A DNA stretch of 64,000 nt from NCBI RefSeq assembly GCF_016900875.1, contig NZ_JAFEUM010000005.1:62001-126000 (forward strand), given 5' to 3'. The number at the start of each line of letters is the position of its first letter. The stretch's first letter is position 1. A program made the translations under genes and the position numbers. Positions 49,718-59,372 of the stretch are shown piece after piece. The DNA is from Vibrio ulleungensis. GTDB taxonomy: Bacteria > Pseudomonadota > Gammaproteobacteria > Enterobacterales > Vibrionaceae. Under the pieces are notes generated by a model. It did no database searches, was not told where the DNA came from, and saw only the letters and a program-made list of their open reading frames with translations.

Positions 49718-49752
49718 ATGCGCCTTTTGGTTATAATAGAGGCGCATTTTTT
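49718..49752 (+). terminator. ilvIH terminator
   Basis: ATGCGCCT and AGGCGCAT form a perfect 8-base stem with a 14-base loop, followed by six T. It ends shortly before the diguanylate cyclase gene. Confidence 0.88.
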
Positions 49753-49775
49753 ATACGAGTTTTAGAATTCTATTA

Positions 49776-51653
49776 ATGACCAAGTTTATTCAAACCACTC
49801 AACTGTTGCGATTTTCTGTACTAGCAGTGATGGTCCTTATCGCAATTGTAGTAGCTTCTTATTTTACTCGTATGGACGCAAAAGAAGATGCTCTCATGCA
49901 GCAATATATTGCCGAGGCGCAGCATCAACTGGAGTTTACAGGTCGCGAGTTTTCTAATGTACGAATGCAGCTTGTGAGTTTGACCAAGGTGATCGCGTCC
50001 GACTATCGCGTAGCCGACATGTTAGATATGCCTTCTAAAGATAATAAACAACTGCTTGAAGAAGCATGGTTTAGCATTATCGAAAATCAGCACTGGTTTG
50101 ATGAAATACGCTTGATTGATGAGGAGGGACAAGAGTTAGTTGTTGCGTTGTTGGATGAAAAGTCGGGCACGATTAGCTTTGAATCGGCAGAGCTGCTCAA
50201 CAACTTTCTGGATGACCCCTCTTTTAAAGATTTTGCGCGTTCGATTACCGATACCATAAGCACCTGGGGCATAAAAATTGTCGATGAAGAACTTCTTGCC
50301 GAAGGAGCAAGAATGTACGTCTCATTTCCGCTGTCCCTCAATGGTGTTCGCGAAGGGTATATCGTCGTGACGTTTAATTTGTGGCGACTAGTCAATGCCC
50401 TAAATTACTCTCCCCTTAATCACATTGAAGCTGAGATAATCGATGAGCATGGATTCTTTTTTGCCTCAGAAGATACCAATATTTTGTTCGGCGGCATTAT
50501 CCCTGCCCATGCTCACCATAACGTAGCAAAGATGTACCCTGACACGTGGCAGAGGATGCAACACCAGTTAGAAGGTGTGTCGTATGTAGATAACACAACC
50601 ATAGTGTATAAGCGATTAACCAATCAACCAGACGATGAGTCGATTGTTGGGATCGTTCGAATAACCGATGATATCGTCGCAAGCAGTCTAAAGTATCAGC
50701 GTGAAGCCTTAATTTCCCAGTCTCTTACTTTTGTTTTAATTGGCGTGTTGATGCTGGTGCCAGGCGTCTATTTCTTAAGCCAGTATCAAATGAGGCTGCT
50801 CGATAGCACGTTGGCTAAAGCGGCTCTTGAAGGTATGTCAGCGGTGATAATTGCTGATGAGGAAGGGCGCATCGTCAAGGTAAACAATGAGTTCATCAAC
50901 ATGACGGGCTACTCACCGGGCAAAGTGATAGGCACAAAATACGAAAAATTGGTGGTGCCCTCAAGTGTCGAACAAGTACTTACTCAAAGAGAGTCGGCAT
51001 TAAAAAAACACGGTGTGTGGCAAGGCGAATTAATGGCAGTATGCGCCAACGGGAACTTAATACATACTCAAGTGAGAGAGCAGCGAGGGGTTATTGAGAA
51101 AAACTATCGCTTTAATATCGTATCTCTTATCGATATCAGCTCTCAAAAAGCGCTAGAGGAAAAGCTGCTTTATTTGAGTGAGCATGATGGGCTAACAGAT
51201 ATTTGGAATCGACGTAAGTTTGATAACGAACTTCATAAATACGCATCACTTAAAATGCGTTACCCAAGTAAAGAGCCTGCAGCGCTAGCGATCATCGATA
51301 TTGACCACTTCAAAGCAATCAATGATCAGTTTGGGCACGACGTTGGCGATAATGTAATAAAGAAAGTGGCGAAGTATTTTGTCGACAATCTTAGAGTCAC
51401 AGACTTTGTTGCCCGAGTCGGGGGAGAAGAGTTTGCGGTGATCATGCCTCATACTGACAACACTGTGGCTGGTAACGTATTAAATAGATTACGCGAACAT
51501 CTAAACCTTGAAGGGGAGGGGTTACCACCGGTGACCGTGAGTATCGGTGTTGCCGATATAACGGACAGCGCGGACCATTGCTATAAGAATGCCGATAAGG
51601 CGTTGTATCTCGCAAAAGAGCAAGGGCGAAATCAAGTCAAACTGAGTGACTAA
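49776..51653 (+). CDS. Membrane diguanylate cyclase with periplasmic sensor, PAS and GGDEF domains
   Basis: Probably makes cyclic di-GMP in response to an extracytoplasmic signal. 625 residues. Transmembrane helix 1 is near residues 10-29 (LLRFSVLAVMVLIAIVVASY). A periplasmic region of about 275 residues with a Cache-like pattern (HWFDEIRLIDEEGQELV) follows. Helix 2 is near 312-330. A PAS domain (340-455) holds GMSAVIIADEEGRIVKVNNE. The GGDEF domain (460-625) has the active loop ARVGGEEFAVIMP and an RVTD inhibitory site five residues upstream, so product inhibition is expected. No EAL domain. Signal unknown. Confidence 0.92.
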   Translation: MTKFIQTTQLLRFSVLAVMVLIAIVVASYFTRMDAKEDALMQQYIAEAQHQLEFTGREFSNVRMQLVSLTKVIASDYRVADMLDMPSKDNKQLLEEAWFSIIENQHWFDEIRLIDEEGQELVVALLDEKSGTISFESAELLNNFLDDPSFKDFARSITDTISTWGIKIVDEELLAEGARMYVSFPLSLNGVREGYIVVTFNLWRLVNALNYSPLNHIEAEIIDEHGFFFASEDTNILFGGIIPAHAHHNVAKMYPDTWQRMQHQLEGVSYVDNTTIVYKRLTNQPDDESIVGIVRITDDIVASSLKYQREALISQSLTFVLIGVLMLVPGVYFLSQYQMRLLDSTLAKAALEGMSAVIIADEEGRIVKVNNEFINMTGYSPGKVIGTKYEKLVVPSSVEQVLTQRESALKKHGVWQGELMAVCANGNLIHTQVREQRGVIEKNYRFNIVSLIDISSQKALEEKLLYLSEHDGLTDIWNRRKFDNELHKYASLKMRYPSKEPAALAIIDIDHFKAINDQFGHDVGDNVIKKVAKYFVDNLRVTDFVARVGGEEFAVIMPHTDNTVAGNVLNRLREHLNLEGEGLPPVTVSIGVADITDSADHCYKNADKALYLAKEQGRNQVKLSD

Positions 51654-51726
51654 TGGTTTGTGTGGTGGAACAGCTAAACCATATTAATCTATCATTGGTC
51701 GCAATAGCTGCTGAATATTAGGCAAA

Positions 51727-51754
51727 AAAAAAGACTTCGTAAGAAGTCTTTTTT
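51727..51754. terminator. Bidirectional terminator between cyclase gene and pykF
   Basis: AAAAAAGACTTC, a GTAA loop and GAAGTCTTTTTT are a perfect 12-base inverted repeat. The A/T tails suit both convergent genes. Confidence 0.92.
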
Positions 51755-51779
51755 ATTATCTAGCGTAATCGCGGTGCGA

Positions 51780-53192
51780 TTATAGTACGTGTACTGACGC
51801 AGTGTTTGTTGTGCCTGACGCTACTAGAGCACCAGAAACCATTACTACGATGTCGCCTTTCTTACCAAAACCAGACTCAAGAGCGTACTCTTTACCGTTT
51901 TTGTAGAATTCGTCAGTGCTGTCGATAGAATCAACAAGTACAGGGCGAACACCTTTAGTTAGAACAAGCTGTGCAGCAGTTTTTGCGTTAGTTGTTAGTG
52001 CAACAATGCTTGCTGTTGGGAAGTACTTACGTACAGAGCGAGCAGATTTACCACCTTCAGTTGCAACGATGATAAGTGGTGCAGCTAGTTTTTCAGCAGT
52101 GTCTACAGCGCCTTTACATACAGCTTCAGTGATGCGAAGACGTGGGCTATCTAGACGAGAACCTAGTTCAGCTTTAAGTGCAGCATCAGTACGGTTAGCA
52201 ATTTGAGCCATGATAGTTACCGCTTCAACAGGGTATTTACCTTTAGCTGTTTCGCCTGAAAGCATTACTGCGTCAGTACCGTCCATGATTGCGTTTGCAA
52301 CGTCACCCGCTTCTGCGCGAGTTGGGCGTGGGTTTTGAATCATAGAATCAAGCATTTGAGTTGCTGTGATAACTGTTTTACGTGCGCGGTTACATTTCTC
52401 GATCATCATTTTCTGAGCGAAGATAACTTCTTCTGCTGGGATTTCAACACCTAGGTCGCCACGAGCAACCATGATGCCGTCAGAAAGCTCAAGAATCTCG
52501 TCAAAGTTATCAACGCCTTCTTGGTTTTCAATTTTAGAAATGATGTGAATGTTGCTTCCGCCGTTAGCGTTTAGGATTTCACGGATTTCTTTAACGTCTG
52601 CTGCCTTGCGGATGAAAGATGCAGCAACGAAGTCAACGCCTTGCTCACAACCAAACTTAAGGTCGTTCTTGTCTTTTTCAGAAAGAGCAGGAAGTTGAAC
52701 AGAAACACCAGGAAGGTTTACACCTTTGTTTTCGCCTAGTGCGCCGTTGTTTAGAACTTTACACTTAACTTCAGTGTCAGTTGTTGAGATAACTTCCATT
52801 TCAATTAGGCCATCATCTACTAGGATGGTGTTACCTGCAGAAAGGTCGCCTGCGAAACCAGCGTAAGTTACTGCCACAACGTCTTTATTACCAACAACAG
52901 AGATGTCAGTAGTAAATGTGAACTCTTGACCAGCTACTAGATCAACGTCATTGCCGCCTTCTAGTTTAATAGTACGGATTTCAGGGCCTTTAGTATCGAG
53001 AAGAATGGCAAGTTGCTTACCAGCACCTTCCATTACTTTACGGAAGTTTTCGATACGAGTACCGTGTTCTGCGTAGTCGCCGTGTGAGAAGTTAAGGCGC
53101 ATTACGTTCATGCCAGCGTTAACAAGTTCAGTTAGCTTTTCTACAGATTCGGTTTTTGGGCCAATCGTACATACGATTTTGGTCTTTTTCAT
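51780..53192 (-). CDS. pykF: Pyruvate kinase I
   Basis: Final ATP-yielding step of glycolysis. 470 residues from ATG 53192, as in E. coli PykF. The N-terminus [20 protein letters not shown] is typical of type I. Active-site blocks are [39 protein letters not shown] and [19 protein letters not shown] frame extends to 53231, but the family start and the TGGAGAAG ribosome site favour 53192. The gene uses a restricted set of codons, consistent with high expression. Confidence 0.97.
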   Translation of the reverse strand: MKKTKIVCTIGPKTESVEKLTELVNAGMNVMRLNFSHGDYAEHGTRIENFRKVMEGAGKQLAILLDTKGPEIRTIKLEGGNDVDLVAGQEFTFTTDISVVGNKDVVAVTYAGFAGDLSAGNTILVDDGLIEMEVISTTDTEVKCKVLNNGALGENKGVNLPGVSVQLPALSEKDKNDLKFGCEQGVDFVAASFIRKAADVKEIREILNANGGSNIHIISKIENQEGVDNFDEILELSDGIMVARGDLGVEIPAEEVIFAQKMMIEKCNRARKTVITATQMLDSMIQNPRPTRAEAGDVANAIMDGTDAVMLSGETAKGKYPVEAVTIMAQIANRTDAALKAELGSRLDSPRLRITEAVCKGAVDTAEKLAAPLIIVATEGGKSARSVRKYFPTASIVALTTNAKTAAQLVLTKGVRPVLVDSIDSTDEFYKNGKEYALESGFGKKGDIVVMVSGALVASGTTNTASVHVL

Positions 53193-53628
53193 GGAAGTGC
53201 TTCTCCAGTATTTACAAAGTGATAAATTCAAATTTATGGGCTGTCCAAAACAGCATAGTTGAAGTTTTCAGTTGTGCTGAAAAATCCCATTTGGATGCAT
53301 TATGGGGCCTTCACTATGATGTCTTGGTGTATCGTAACCCTTTCAGAGTTTTGGTAATTAAATTACATTTGCGTGACGCTTTTTTGTCCGCAATTTCAAC
53401 TTTTCACTCTAGGTACCCCAGTTTTTGACCAGATTACTGCGCTAATGTGTGATGTCTTTTGTAATTTAATTTCTTAACGTGACGGATTCTAACACTTAAA
53501 ACCGCGGATTACACGGTTTAAGAGTTGTCATAGAACAAGGTTTTGCTTCAAAATATTATTTTTCTTGATGAAATAAATCATCTGGTTAGCAGGAAGCATT
53601 TTTTGACTCAAATTTGAGGTTTGAGTAC
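53193..53628. promoter_or_regulatory. Intergenic region upstream of pykF
   Basis: This 436-base gap contains no supported gene. It should hold the pykF promoter and the end of that of the HAD gene. Visible structures are ATAAATT-CA-AATTTAT at 53222-53237, TTTTCAG/CTGAAAA at 53265-53283 and CTTAAAACCG/CGGTTTAAG at 53495-53522. I do not see a convincing Cra operator. Confidence 0.45.
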
Positions 53629-54285
53629 CTATTTAGAGGTAGGCGTGAACAAAGGGATAGCCTGTTCTAACGAACTGAGTATGGCTGTCGCTTTCTCACG
53701 AATTGTGTGACTTGGTGTGGTGAGGTCAGGGACCATGACGCAATCGCATTTGGCGGCAAGGCCCGCACGCATGCCATTATTAGAGTCTTCAAATACGACA
53801 CATTGATCAGCCTTTACGTTTAGCCCTTGTATTGCACGGATATAGCATTCTGGATTGGGCTTCCCTTTAACTACGTCATCGCCGGTCACTATCACTTTAA
53901 AGGAAGACAGGTAGTGGTAATCCTTAAAATGGTGTTGAACTTGGCTCAGTGAGGACGAGGTTACCAACGCCAATTTTACCTGTTGATCCAAAAGGTGATG
54001 AAAAAGCGTATCGAAACCTCGCTTAATTTCGGTTGTATTGCGTTTTTGAGCAGCCATAAGTCTATCTCTATCGAAAATAAACTTATCCAGGCTAAAGTCG
54101 GCGTTTAGAAAGTATCTCTTAAGCATGTCTTCACACTCAACATCTTTCACACCAATGAACTTTGAATAAAATGAGTCATCAATATTGAGGCTTTGCAATT
54201 GAGCTGCCTGTTGCCAAACACTTTTGATGCTTCGCTCGGTATCAAAGATCAGGCCGTCCATGTCAAAAAGGGCTGCACAATACAT
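53629..54285 (-). CDS. HAD-superfamily hydrolase (beta-phosphoglucomutase-like)
   Basis: 218 residues, cytosolic. HAD motif I is ALFDMDGLIFDTE with both catalytic aspartates, motif II is LALVTSSSLS, the motif III lysine is in VVKGKPNPECY, and motif IV is VVFEDSNNGMRAG. The helical cap of subclass I lies between motifs I and II. The family includes sugar-phosphate phosphatases and phosphoglucomutases; the substrate is not determined. It lies divergently across the mtl regulatory region from mtlA, so a role in sugar-alcohol phosphate metabolism is possible but is only positional inference. Confidence 0.88.
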   Translation of the reverse strand: MYCAALFDMDGLIFDTERSIKSVWQQAAQLQSLNIDDSFYSKFIGVKDVECEDMLKRYFLNADFSLDKFIFDRDRLMAAQKRNTTEIKRGFDTLFHHLLDQQVKLALVTSSSLSQVQHHFKDYHYLSSFKVIVTGDDVVKGKPNPECYIRAIQGLNVKADQCVVFEDSNNGMRAGLAAKCDCVMVPDLTTPSHTIREKATAILSSLEQAIPLFTPTSK

Positions 54286-54428
54286 GACTATCTCCTTTAT
54301 ATAGGGTTAGCAAAGGTGAAATAAAATTACATTTCCACTGGCTCAATCAATTTGCGGGCAAATAACAACCAACTTTCGCTTGATAAACACCCATTAATGA
54401 CAACCAAATTAAAGGGACTTTAAGCTTA

Positions 54429-54444
54429 TGTGATCTGCGTCACA
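54429..54444. promoter_or_regulatory. CRP site 1 of the mtl region
   Basis: TGTGA-TCTGCG-TCACA, both half-sites perfect. It lies about 290 bases upstream of mtlA and 144 bases upstream of the divergent HAD gene, so it could serve either. Confidence 0.75.
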
Positions 54445-54545
54445 ATAAATTTTTAGCTACCAAGCGTTAAAGTGAGGCATGGGTCACTATAAAATGAGTT
54501 TCATTATCATCTGCGGCGGAGTGTAATTTTATGACGCGCCATTTG

Positions 54546-54561
54546 TGTGATCTGTGTCGCT
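54546..54561. promoter_or_regulatory. CRP site 2 of the mtl region (degenerate)
   Basis: TGTGA-TCTGTG-TCGCT has a perfect left half and three of five matches in the right half. It lies 43 bases upstream of site 3, about four helical turns. Confidence 0.55.
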
Positions 54562-54588
54562 ATTTATATTTCTGAATATCTTTTTATG

Positions 54589-54604
54589 TGTGATCTGCGT
54601 CACA
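54589..54604. promoter_or_regulatory. CRP site 3 of the mtl region
   Basis: TGTGA-TCTGCG-TCACA, identical to site 1 over all 16 bases. It is 117 bases upstream of the mtlA start and is the best candidate for direct activation of mtlA by CRP-cAMP. Confidence 0.78.
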
Positions 54605-54721
54605 AAAATGTCAGGGGCGTGCAATATTTAATGCTTGTGTTAGATTTTTGGTAAATCGAAATCGCGAAAGATTGCGATTACCACAACATATAACATAACA
54701 AAAAAGACAAGAGGTCGCCCT
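54605..54721. promoter_or_regulatory. mtlA leader region, possible site of antisense sRNA MtlS
   Basis: This stretch should be the 5' untranslated leader of mtlA. AATCGC (54660-54665) pairs with GCGATT (54674-54679), and the outer bases GGTAA/TTACC extend the hairpin. In V. cholerae a small RNA, MtlS, is transcribed antisense to the mtlA leader and represses MtlA. The same layout is possible here on the minus strand, but I cannot see a convincing promoter and terminator pair, so no ncRNA is called. The ribosome site AAGAGG is at 54709-54714. Confidence 0.4.
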
Positions 54722-56605
54722 ATGCTTTCTCCTGAAGCGAAGATCAAGGTTCAAAACTTTGGTCGATTTTTATCCAACATGGTAATGCCGAACATCGGAG
54801 CGTTCATCGCTTGGGGTTTCATTACTGCTTTATTCATCCCAACTGGCTGGTGGCCAAACGAAACACTCGCTGCCCTAGTTGGACCAATGATTACCTATCT
54901 ATTGCCATTACTAATCGGTTACACCGGTGGTAAAATTGTTGGCGGAGATCGCGGTGCGGTCGTCGGTGCAATTACCACAATGGGCGTTATCGTTGGTACC
55001 GACATTCCAATGTTCATGGGTGCAATGATTGCAGGCCCATTTGGCGGCTGGGCAATCAAGAAGTTTGATGCATCTGTCGATGGTAAGGTGAAGAGTGGTT
55101 TCGAGATGTTGGTCAACAACTTCTCAGCCGGTATCGTTGGTATGATTTGTGCGATCATCGCATTCTTCGTTGTAGGTCCAGCTGTTAAGATGCTATCTAG
55201 TGCATTGGCTGCTGGTGTAGACATCATGGTGAATGCAGGTCTGCTTCCTTTAGCGTCCATTTTTGTTGAACCTGCAAAAATTCTATTCCTAAATAACGCG
55301 ATTAACCACGGTATCTTCACGCCACTTGGTGTTCAACAATCTGAAGAGCTTGGTCGTTCAATCTTCTTCCTGATTGAAGCGAACCCAGGTCCTGGTCTAG
55401 GTCTACTGTTGGCATACATGGTGTTTGGCCGCGGCAGTGCTAAGCAATCTGCTGCAGGTGCTTCGATCATCCACTTCTTTGGTGGTATCCACGAGATTTA
55501 TTTCCCGTACGTACTAATGAACCCACGCCTTATCCTTGCTGTAATTGCAGGTGGTATGACTGGTGTATTCACTCTGGTTGTATTTGATGCTGGCCTAATC
55601 TCTCCTGCATCTCCAGGTTCAATCTTCGCGGTATTGTTAATGACACCTAAGTCAGCGTTTGTTGGCGTAATCCTGTCGGTCATTGCATCAGCGACTGTCT
55701 CTTTTGTTGTCGCATCGCTACTAATGAAAACTCAAGCGCAAACCGATGATGAAGATTCACTAGAGCAAGCGGCTAGTCAAATGAAAGACATGAAAGCAAG
55801 CTCTAAAGGTGCACCAGTTGCTGCAGATTTCAACATGAGCAACGTGAAAAAAATCATCGTAGCCTGTGATGCTGGTATGGGGTCAAGTGCAATGGGTGCA
55901 AGCTTACTGCGCAAGAAAGTGGAAGCTGCTGGTCTAGGCATTAGCGTGACAAACTTAGCTATTAACAGTTTGCCTCAAGATGTCGACATTGTCGTGACAC
56001 ACCGAGACCTCACCGATAGAGCTCGCTCTGTGGTCGCAAGTGCTCACCACATATCACTCAGCAACTTCTTAGACGCTGCTGTCTATGACAATCTGGTGGC
56101 GGAGTTAGAGCAAGCACAGTCTCAAACTACTTCAGCCCCAAGCGCTGAAGGAAAAAAAAAACCAGCTGAAGACAAGCTAACGTTAACGGAAGACAACATC
56201 TTCCTAGGACTACAGTCCAAAGATAAACAGCAAGCAATCCGCTTTGCGGGTGAAAAGCTGGCCGCGCTGGATTACGTATCGCCTGAGTACATCGACGGTA
56301 TGTTTGCCCGAGAAGAATTAGTTTCGACTTACTTGGGCGAGTCCATCGCGGTGCCACACGGCACCATCGAAGCAAAACAATATGTTAAGACTACAGGCAT
56401 CGTATTTTGCCAATACCCACAAGGTATTCAGTGGGGTGAGGACGAAGATGATGTCGCTAAAATGGTCATTGGTATTGCGGCGCAAGGTGATGAACACAAC
56501 ATGGTGCTAATGGCGATTACAAATTCACTAGATGACGAAGAAGCGGTGACATTGCTTCAAACAACAACTAACCCACAAGATGTGTTAAAAATTCTGAACG
56601 GTTAA
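54722..56605 (+). CDS. mtlA: Mannitol-specific PTS enzyme IICBA
   Basis: Imports mannitol and phosphorylates it to mannitol 1-phosphate. 627 residues with all three domains. IIC (1-345) starts GRFLSNMVMPNIGAFIAWG and carries GGIHEIYFPYVLMNPR. IIB (about 375-465) has the phosphocysteine in IIVACDAGMGSSAMG. IIA (about 480-627) has the phosphohistidine in SIAVPHGTIEAKQY. The IIB-IIA linker is charged and lysine-rich. It is first in the mtlADR cluster, behind three CRP sites. Confidence 0.97.
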   Translation: MLSPEAKIKVQNFGRFLSNMVMPNIGAFIAWGFITALFIPTGWWPNETLAALVGPMITYLLPLLIGYTGGKIVGGDRGAVVGAITTMGVIVGTDIPMFMGAMIAGPFGGWAIKKFDASVDGKVKSGFEMLVNNFSAGIVGMICAIIAFFVVGPAVKMLSSALAAGVDIMVNAGLLPLASIFVEPAKILFLNNAINHGIFTPLGVQQSEELGRSIFFLIEANPGPGLGLLLAYMVFGRGSAKQSAAGASIIHFFGGIHEIYFPYVLMNPRLILAVIAGGMTGVFTLVVFDAGLISPASPGSIFAVLLMTPKSAFVGVILSVIASATVSFVVASLLMKTQAQTDDEDSLEQAASQMKDMKASSKGAPVAADFNMSNVKKIIVACDAGMGSSAMGASLLRKKVEAAGLGISVTNLAINSLPQDVDIVVTHRDLTDRARSVVASAHHISLSNFLDAAVYDNLVAELEQAQSQTTSAPSAEGKKKPAEDKLTLTEDNIFLGLQSKDKQQAIRFAGEKLAALDYVSPEYIDGMFAREELVSTYLGESIAVPHGTIEAKQYVKTTGIVFCQYPQGIQWGEDEDDVAKMVIGIAAQGDEHNMVLMAITNSLDDEEAVTLLQTTTNPQDVLKILNG

Positions 56606-56639
56606 GTTGAACTTGATTCGTCAACGCTCCTAAGTGAAC

Positions 56640-56679
56640 GAGGCCAGCATTCCCCCTATATTGCTCTGGCCTCCTTTTT
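56640..56679 (+). terminator. Terminator-like hairpin between mtlA and mtlD
   Basis: GAGGCCAG and CTGGCCTC form a perfect 8-base stem with an 18-base loop, followed by CTTTTTG. It lies within the operon, so it may cause partial termination or processing that lowers mtlD relative to mtlA. Confidence 0.7.
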
Positions 56680-56713
56680 GTTTCTAAAACATTGAAAATT
56701 GGTTAGGTAAATT

Positions 56714-57862
56714 ATGAAAGCTCTACATTTTGGTGCCGGCAACATCGGGCGTGGTTTTATTGGTAAACTGCTCTCTGACGCTGGAATTGCAGTGACGTTT
56801 GCGGATGTAAATGAAACAGTGGTCAATGCGCTTATTGAGCGTAACCAGTACCCAGTAAAAGTAGTGGGTGAAGACAGTGTTGTTGAAGAAGTCAGTAACG
56901 TTACTGCCATCAGTTCACTGGATCCAAGTATTGCTGATTTAGTCGCTGACGTTGATATGGTCACAACCGCAGTAGGCCCAACAGTGCTTAACATCATCGC
57001 TAAGACCATTGCCGATGGCATTGAGAAGCGACTTTCTAACAACAACACGGCGCCACTTAATATCATTGCGTGTGAAAACATGGTGCGTGGTACGAGTCAG
57101 CTTAAAGAAACAGTATTTGGTCATTTAAGCGATCAAGCCAAAGCGTTTTCTGACCAATATGTTGGATTTGTTGATTCCGCGGTAGACCGTATTGTCCCTC
57201 CTGCCGAAGAAGGTGAAACCGACCCGCTTGCAGTGACAGTAGAAACTTTTAGTGAGTGGATCGTTGATCAAACTCAGTTTAAGGGCGACATTCCAGACAT
57301 TCCAGGAATGGAATGCACTGACAACCTAATGGCCTTTGTAGAACGTAAGCTGTTCACTCTAAATACGGGCCACCTTATTACCGCTTATCTAGGTGTGTTG
57401 GCGGGACATGAAACGATCAAAGAGTCGATTGAAGATGATGCAATTCGAGCGGATGTGACCGCTGCAATGAATGAAAGTGGTGCAGTATTGATCAAGCGTT
57501 ACGGCTTTGATCCTGAAGCTCACGCTGCTTACATTCAGAAAATTCTTGGTCGATTTGCGAACCCATATTTACGCGATGAAGTGGATCGCGTAGGGCGCCA
57601 GCCTATTCGTAAACTCAGCCCGCAAGACCGTTTGGTTAAACCACTAAACGGGACATTAGAGTACGGATTACCCAATGAGTACCTTCTTAAGGGTATTGCT
57701 GCCGCATTCTTGTATAAGAATGACGATGACCCTCAAGCCGTTGAATTGCAAGCTATGTTTGCAGAAAAAGGCTTCGCACAAACACTTGCTCATTATTCAG
57801 AGCTGAAAGCTGACTCGGAAATTGTTACACTCGCTGAGCAAGCATATAACGCACTTAAATAA
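56714..57862 (+). CDS. mtlD: Mannitol-1-phosphate 5-dehydrogenase
   Basis: Oxidises mannitol 1-phosphate to fructose 6-phosphate with NAD. 382 residues, as in E. coli. The N-terminal NAD-binding motif is [20 protein letters not shown]. The polyol dehydrogenase catalytic lysine region is [18 protein letters not shown], and [13 protein letters not shown] is also characteristic. Second gene of mtlADR. Confidence 0.98.
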   Translation: MKALHFGAGNIGRGFIGKLLSDAGIAVTFADVNETVVNALIERNQYPVKVVGEDSVVEEVSNVTAISSLDPSIADLVADVDMVTTAVGPTVLNIIAKTIADGIEKRLSNNNTAPLNIIACENMVRGTSQLKETVFGHLSDQAKAFSDQYVGFVDSAVDRIVPPAEEGETDPLAVTVETFSEWIVDQTQFKGDIPDIPGMECTDNLMAFVERKLFTLNTGHLITAYLGVLAGHETIKESIEDDAIRADVTAAMNESGAVLIKRYGFDPEAHAAYIQKILGRFANPYLRDEVDRVGRQPIRKLSPQDRLVKPLNGTLEYGLPNEYLLKGIAAAFLYKNDDDPQAVELQAMFAEKGFAQTLAHYSELKADSEIVTLAEQAYNALK

Positions 57863-57870
57863 TAACGCCC

Positions 57871-57894
57871 ATAGCGCTGCGTAAGCGGCGCTAT
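57871..57894 (+). repeat. GNRA-type hairpin between mtlD and mtlR
   Basis: ATAGCGCTGC, a GTAA tetraloop and GCGGCGCTAT form a 10-base stem with one U-G pair. There is no T-run, so message stabilisation or processing is more likely than termination. Confidence 0.6.
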
Positions 57895-57914
57895 CAACCA
57901 TCGTATTTGAACGA

Positions 57915-58448
57915 ATGCCAATATCTCCAGAACATGAAACTGAATTACTCGAAGCTCTGTCTGAATCACAGAACGCTAATGAGTGCCTGCTTAGCGCCTA
58001 TGATGTGCTAGACGATACTGTGGATGCAGTATTACAGTCTATCTTTCATAAGGACGACTATGCAGTGAAGTTCGTTGTTGAACCATTGCTCACTACGGAT
58101 GGGCCTCTTGGAGACGTTTTGATCCGCTGTAAGTTGTTGTTAGGGTTAGGTGGAATCAGTAAGCAAACCTATGACGATATTGAGATTTTTGTCACTTTAA
58201 AAGAGTGGGCTCGTCATGAACCAAACGTGAGCTTCATTGATCCCAATGTATTGTTTGAGCTTAATCGAGTCCAGGCAATTCATAGCGTCATGCCATTAGA
58301 GTTTTCTGATGCACTCATAGAAGGTTTGGATGAAAGCTCCAAACTGATGTTCTTGCAAAGACACTTTCTTAAAGTGCGCTCAACGATTGTATTGGCGGTA
58401 ACGTCGCTAATGCATTCATTATGTAAAGAGAACGCACTGACCAGTTAG
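57915..58448 (+). CDS. mtlR: Mannitol operon repressor MtlR (MltR)
   Basis: 177-residue all-helical protein of the MtlR family, which represses the mannitol operon, probably as a corepressor since it lacks a classical helix-turn-helix. Family blocks are CLLSAYDVLDDTVDAVLQSI, GPLGDVLIRCKLLLGLGGIS and FLQRHFLKVRSTIVLA. Third gene of the mtl operon; terminator at 58478. Confidence 0.94.
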   Translation: MPISPEHETELLEALSESQNANECLLSAYDVLDDTVDAVLQSIFHKDDYAVKFVVEPLLTTDGPLGDVLIRCKLLLGLGGISKQTYDDIEIFVTLKEWARHEPNVSFIDPNVLFELNRVQAIHSVMPLEFSDALIEGLDESSKLMFLQRHFLKVRSTIVLAVTSLMHSLCKENALTS

Positions 58449-58477
58449 TTGAATAGATTCACCAGACAGTAAATATC

Positions 58478-58507
58478 AAAAGGCGGTTCATGATTGAACC
58501 GCCTTTT
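58478..58507. terminator. Bidirectional terminator between mtlR and nagB
   Basis: AAAAGGCGGTTCA, a TGAT loop and TGAACCGCCTTTT form a perfect 13-base stem with A and T tails, suited to both convergent genes. Confidence 0.93.
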
Positions 58508-58571
58508 CTATATAGAAGCAATCTATGCAACGTCAATCGAATGGTTGGGGGGAGCGATCAACCTACAGTGC

Positions 58572-59372
58572 TTAAAGATCTTGGATGTTTTCTGCTTCCA
58601 GTTCTTTAAAGTATTTAACCGTTTTAACCTTAAGCTCTTGTTGAGCCGCTTCGTCAGCGACAATAACCGCTTTATTGTGCATTTGAAGTGCTGTGACCGT
58701 CCACAAATGGTTAACGCTACCTTCAACGGCCATCTGTAGTGCTTGCGCTTTATTGTGACCAATGGACAGAATCATCACTTCTTCTGCATCAAGCAGTGTC
58801 GCAACACCAATGGTCAGTGCGTATTTTGGCACTTGATTTAGGTCGTTATCGAAAAAGCGTGAGTTTGCAATGCGCGTATCTTCGGTGAGAGTTTTGATAC
58901 GAGTGCGAGAGGCCAATGACGAACCTGGCTCGTTAAAGGCGATGTGACCATCAATGCCTACACCACCCATAAATAGGTTAACACGACCAAAAGAACGCAT
59001 TTTCTCTTCGTACGCAGCACAATGCGCATCGATATCTTCAGCTTGTCCGTCAAGTAGGTTGATGTTTTCTTCTTGAACATCTACGTGATTGAAGAAATTG
59101 TTGTACATAAACGAACGGTACGACTCTGGGTGCTCTGGATCGATCCCTACATATTCATCCATGTTAAATGTCACCACGTGCTTAAAGCTCACGTCGCCTT
59201 TGTTGTACATTTCTATCAGGTATTTATACGTGGTTAATGGTGTGCCACCAGTTGGTAGGCCAAGGACAAAAGGTCGATCAGCAGTAGGCTGAAAATTGTT
59301 GATCGCTTCTACAATGTGGCGTGCCGCCCACTTTCCAACTTGCTGCGCATTTGCTACGGGAATCAGTCTCAT
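58572..59372 (-). CDS. nagB: Glucosamine-6-phosphate deaminase NagB
   Basis: Converts glucosamine 6-phosphate to fructose 6-phosphate and ammonia, the catabolic direction. 266 residues, as in E. coli. The start [17 protein letters not shown], the substrate loop [16 protein letters not shown], the catalytic aspartate in [10 protein letters not shown] and [17 protein letters not shown] (Asp/His/Glu) are all present. It stands alone, without nagA or nagC beside it, and is divergent from the DeoR-glmS pair that works in the opposite metabolic direction. Confidence 0.97.
   Translation of the reverse strand: MRLIPVANAQQVGKWAARHIVEAINNFQPTADRPFVLGLPTGGTPLTTYKYLIEMYNKGDVSFKHVVTFNMDEYVGIDPEHPESYRSFMYNNFFNHVDVQEENINLLDGQAEDIDAHCAAYEEKMRSFGRVNLFMGGVGIDGHIAFNEPGSSLASRTRIKTLTEDTRIANSRFFDNDLNQVPKYALTIGVATLLDAEEVMILSIGHNKAQALQMAVEGSVNHLWTVTALQMHNKAVIVADEAAQQELKVKTVKYFKELEAENIQDL

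Noticed and set aside
53156..53428. 90-residue plus-strand ORF upstream of pykF
   Set aside because: Starts antisense within pykF, has low-complexity aromatic and basic composition, and no ribosome site.
54605..54721. Definite MtlS ncRNA annotation
   Set aside because: Position fits by analogy, but no clear promoter and T-tailed terminator on the minus strand could be read, so it is left as a hypothesis.
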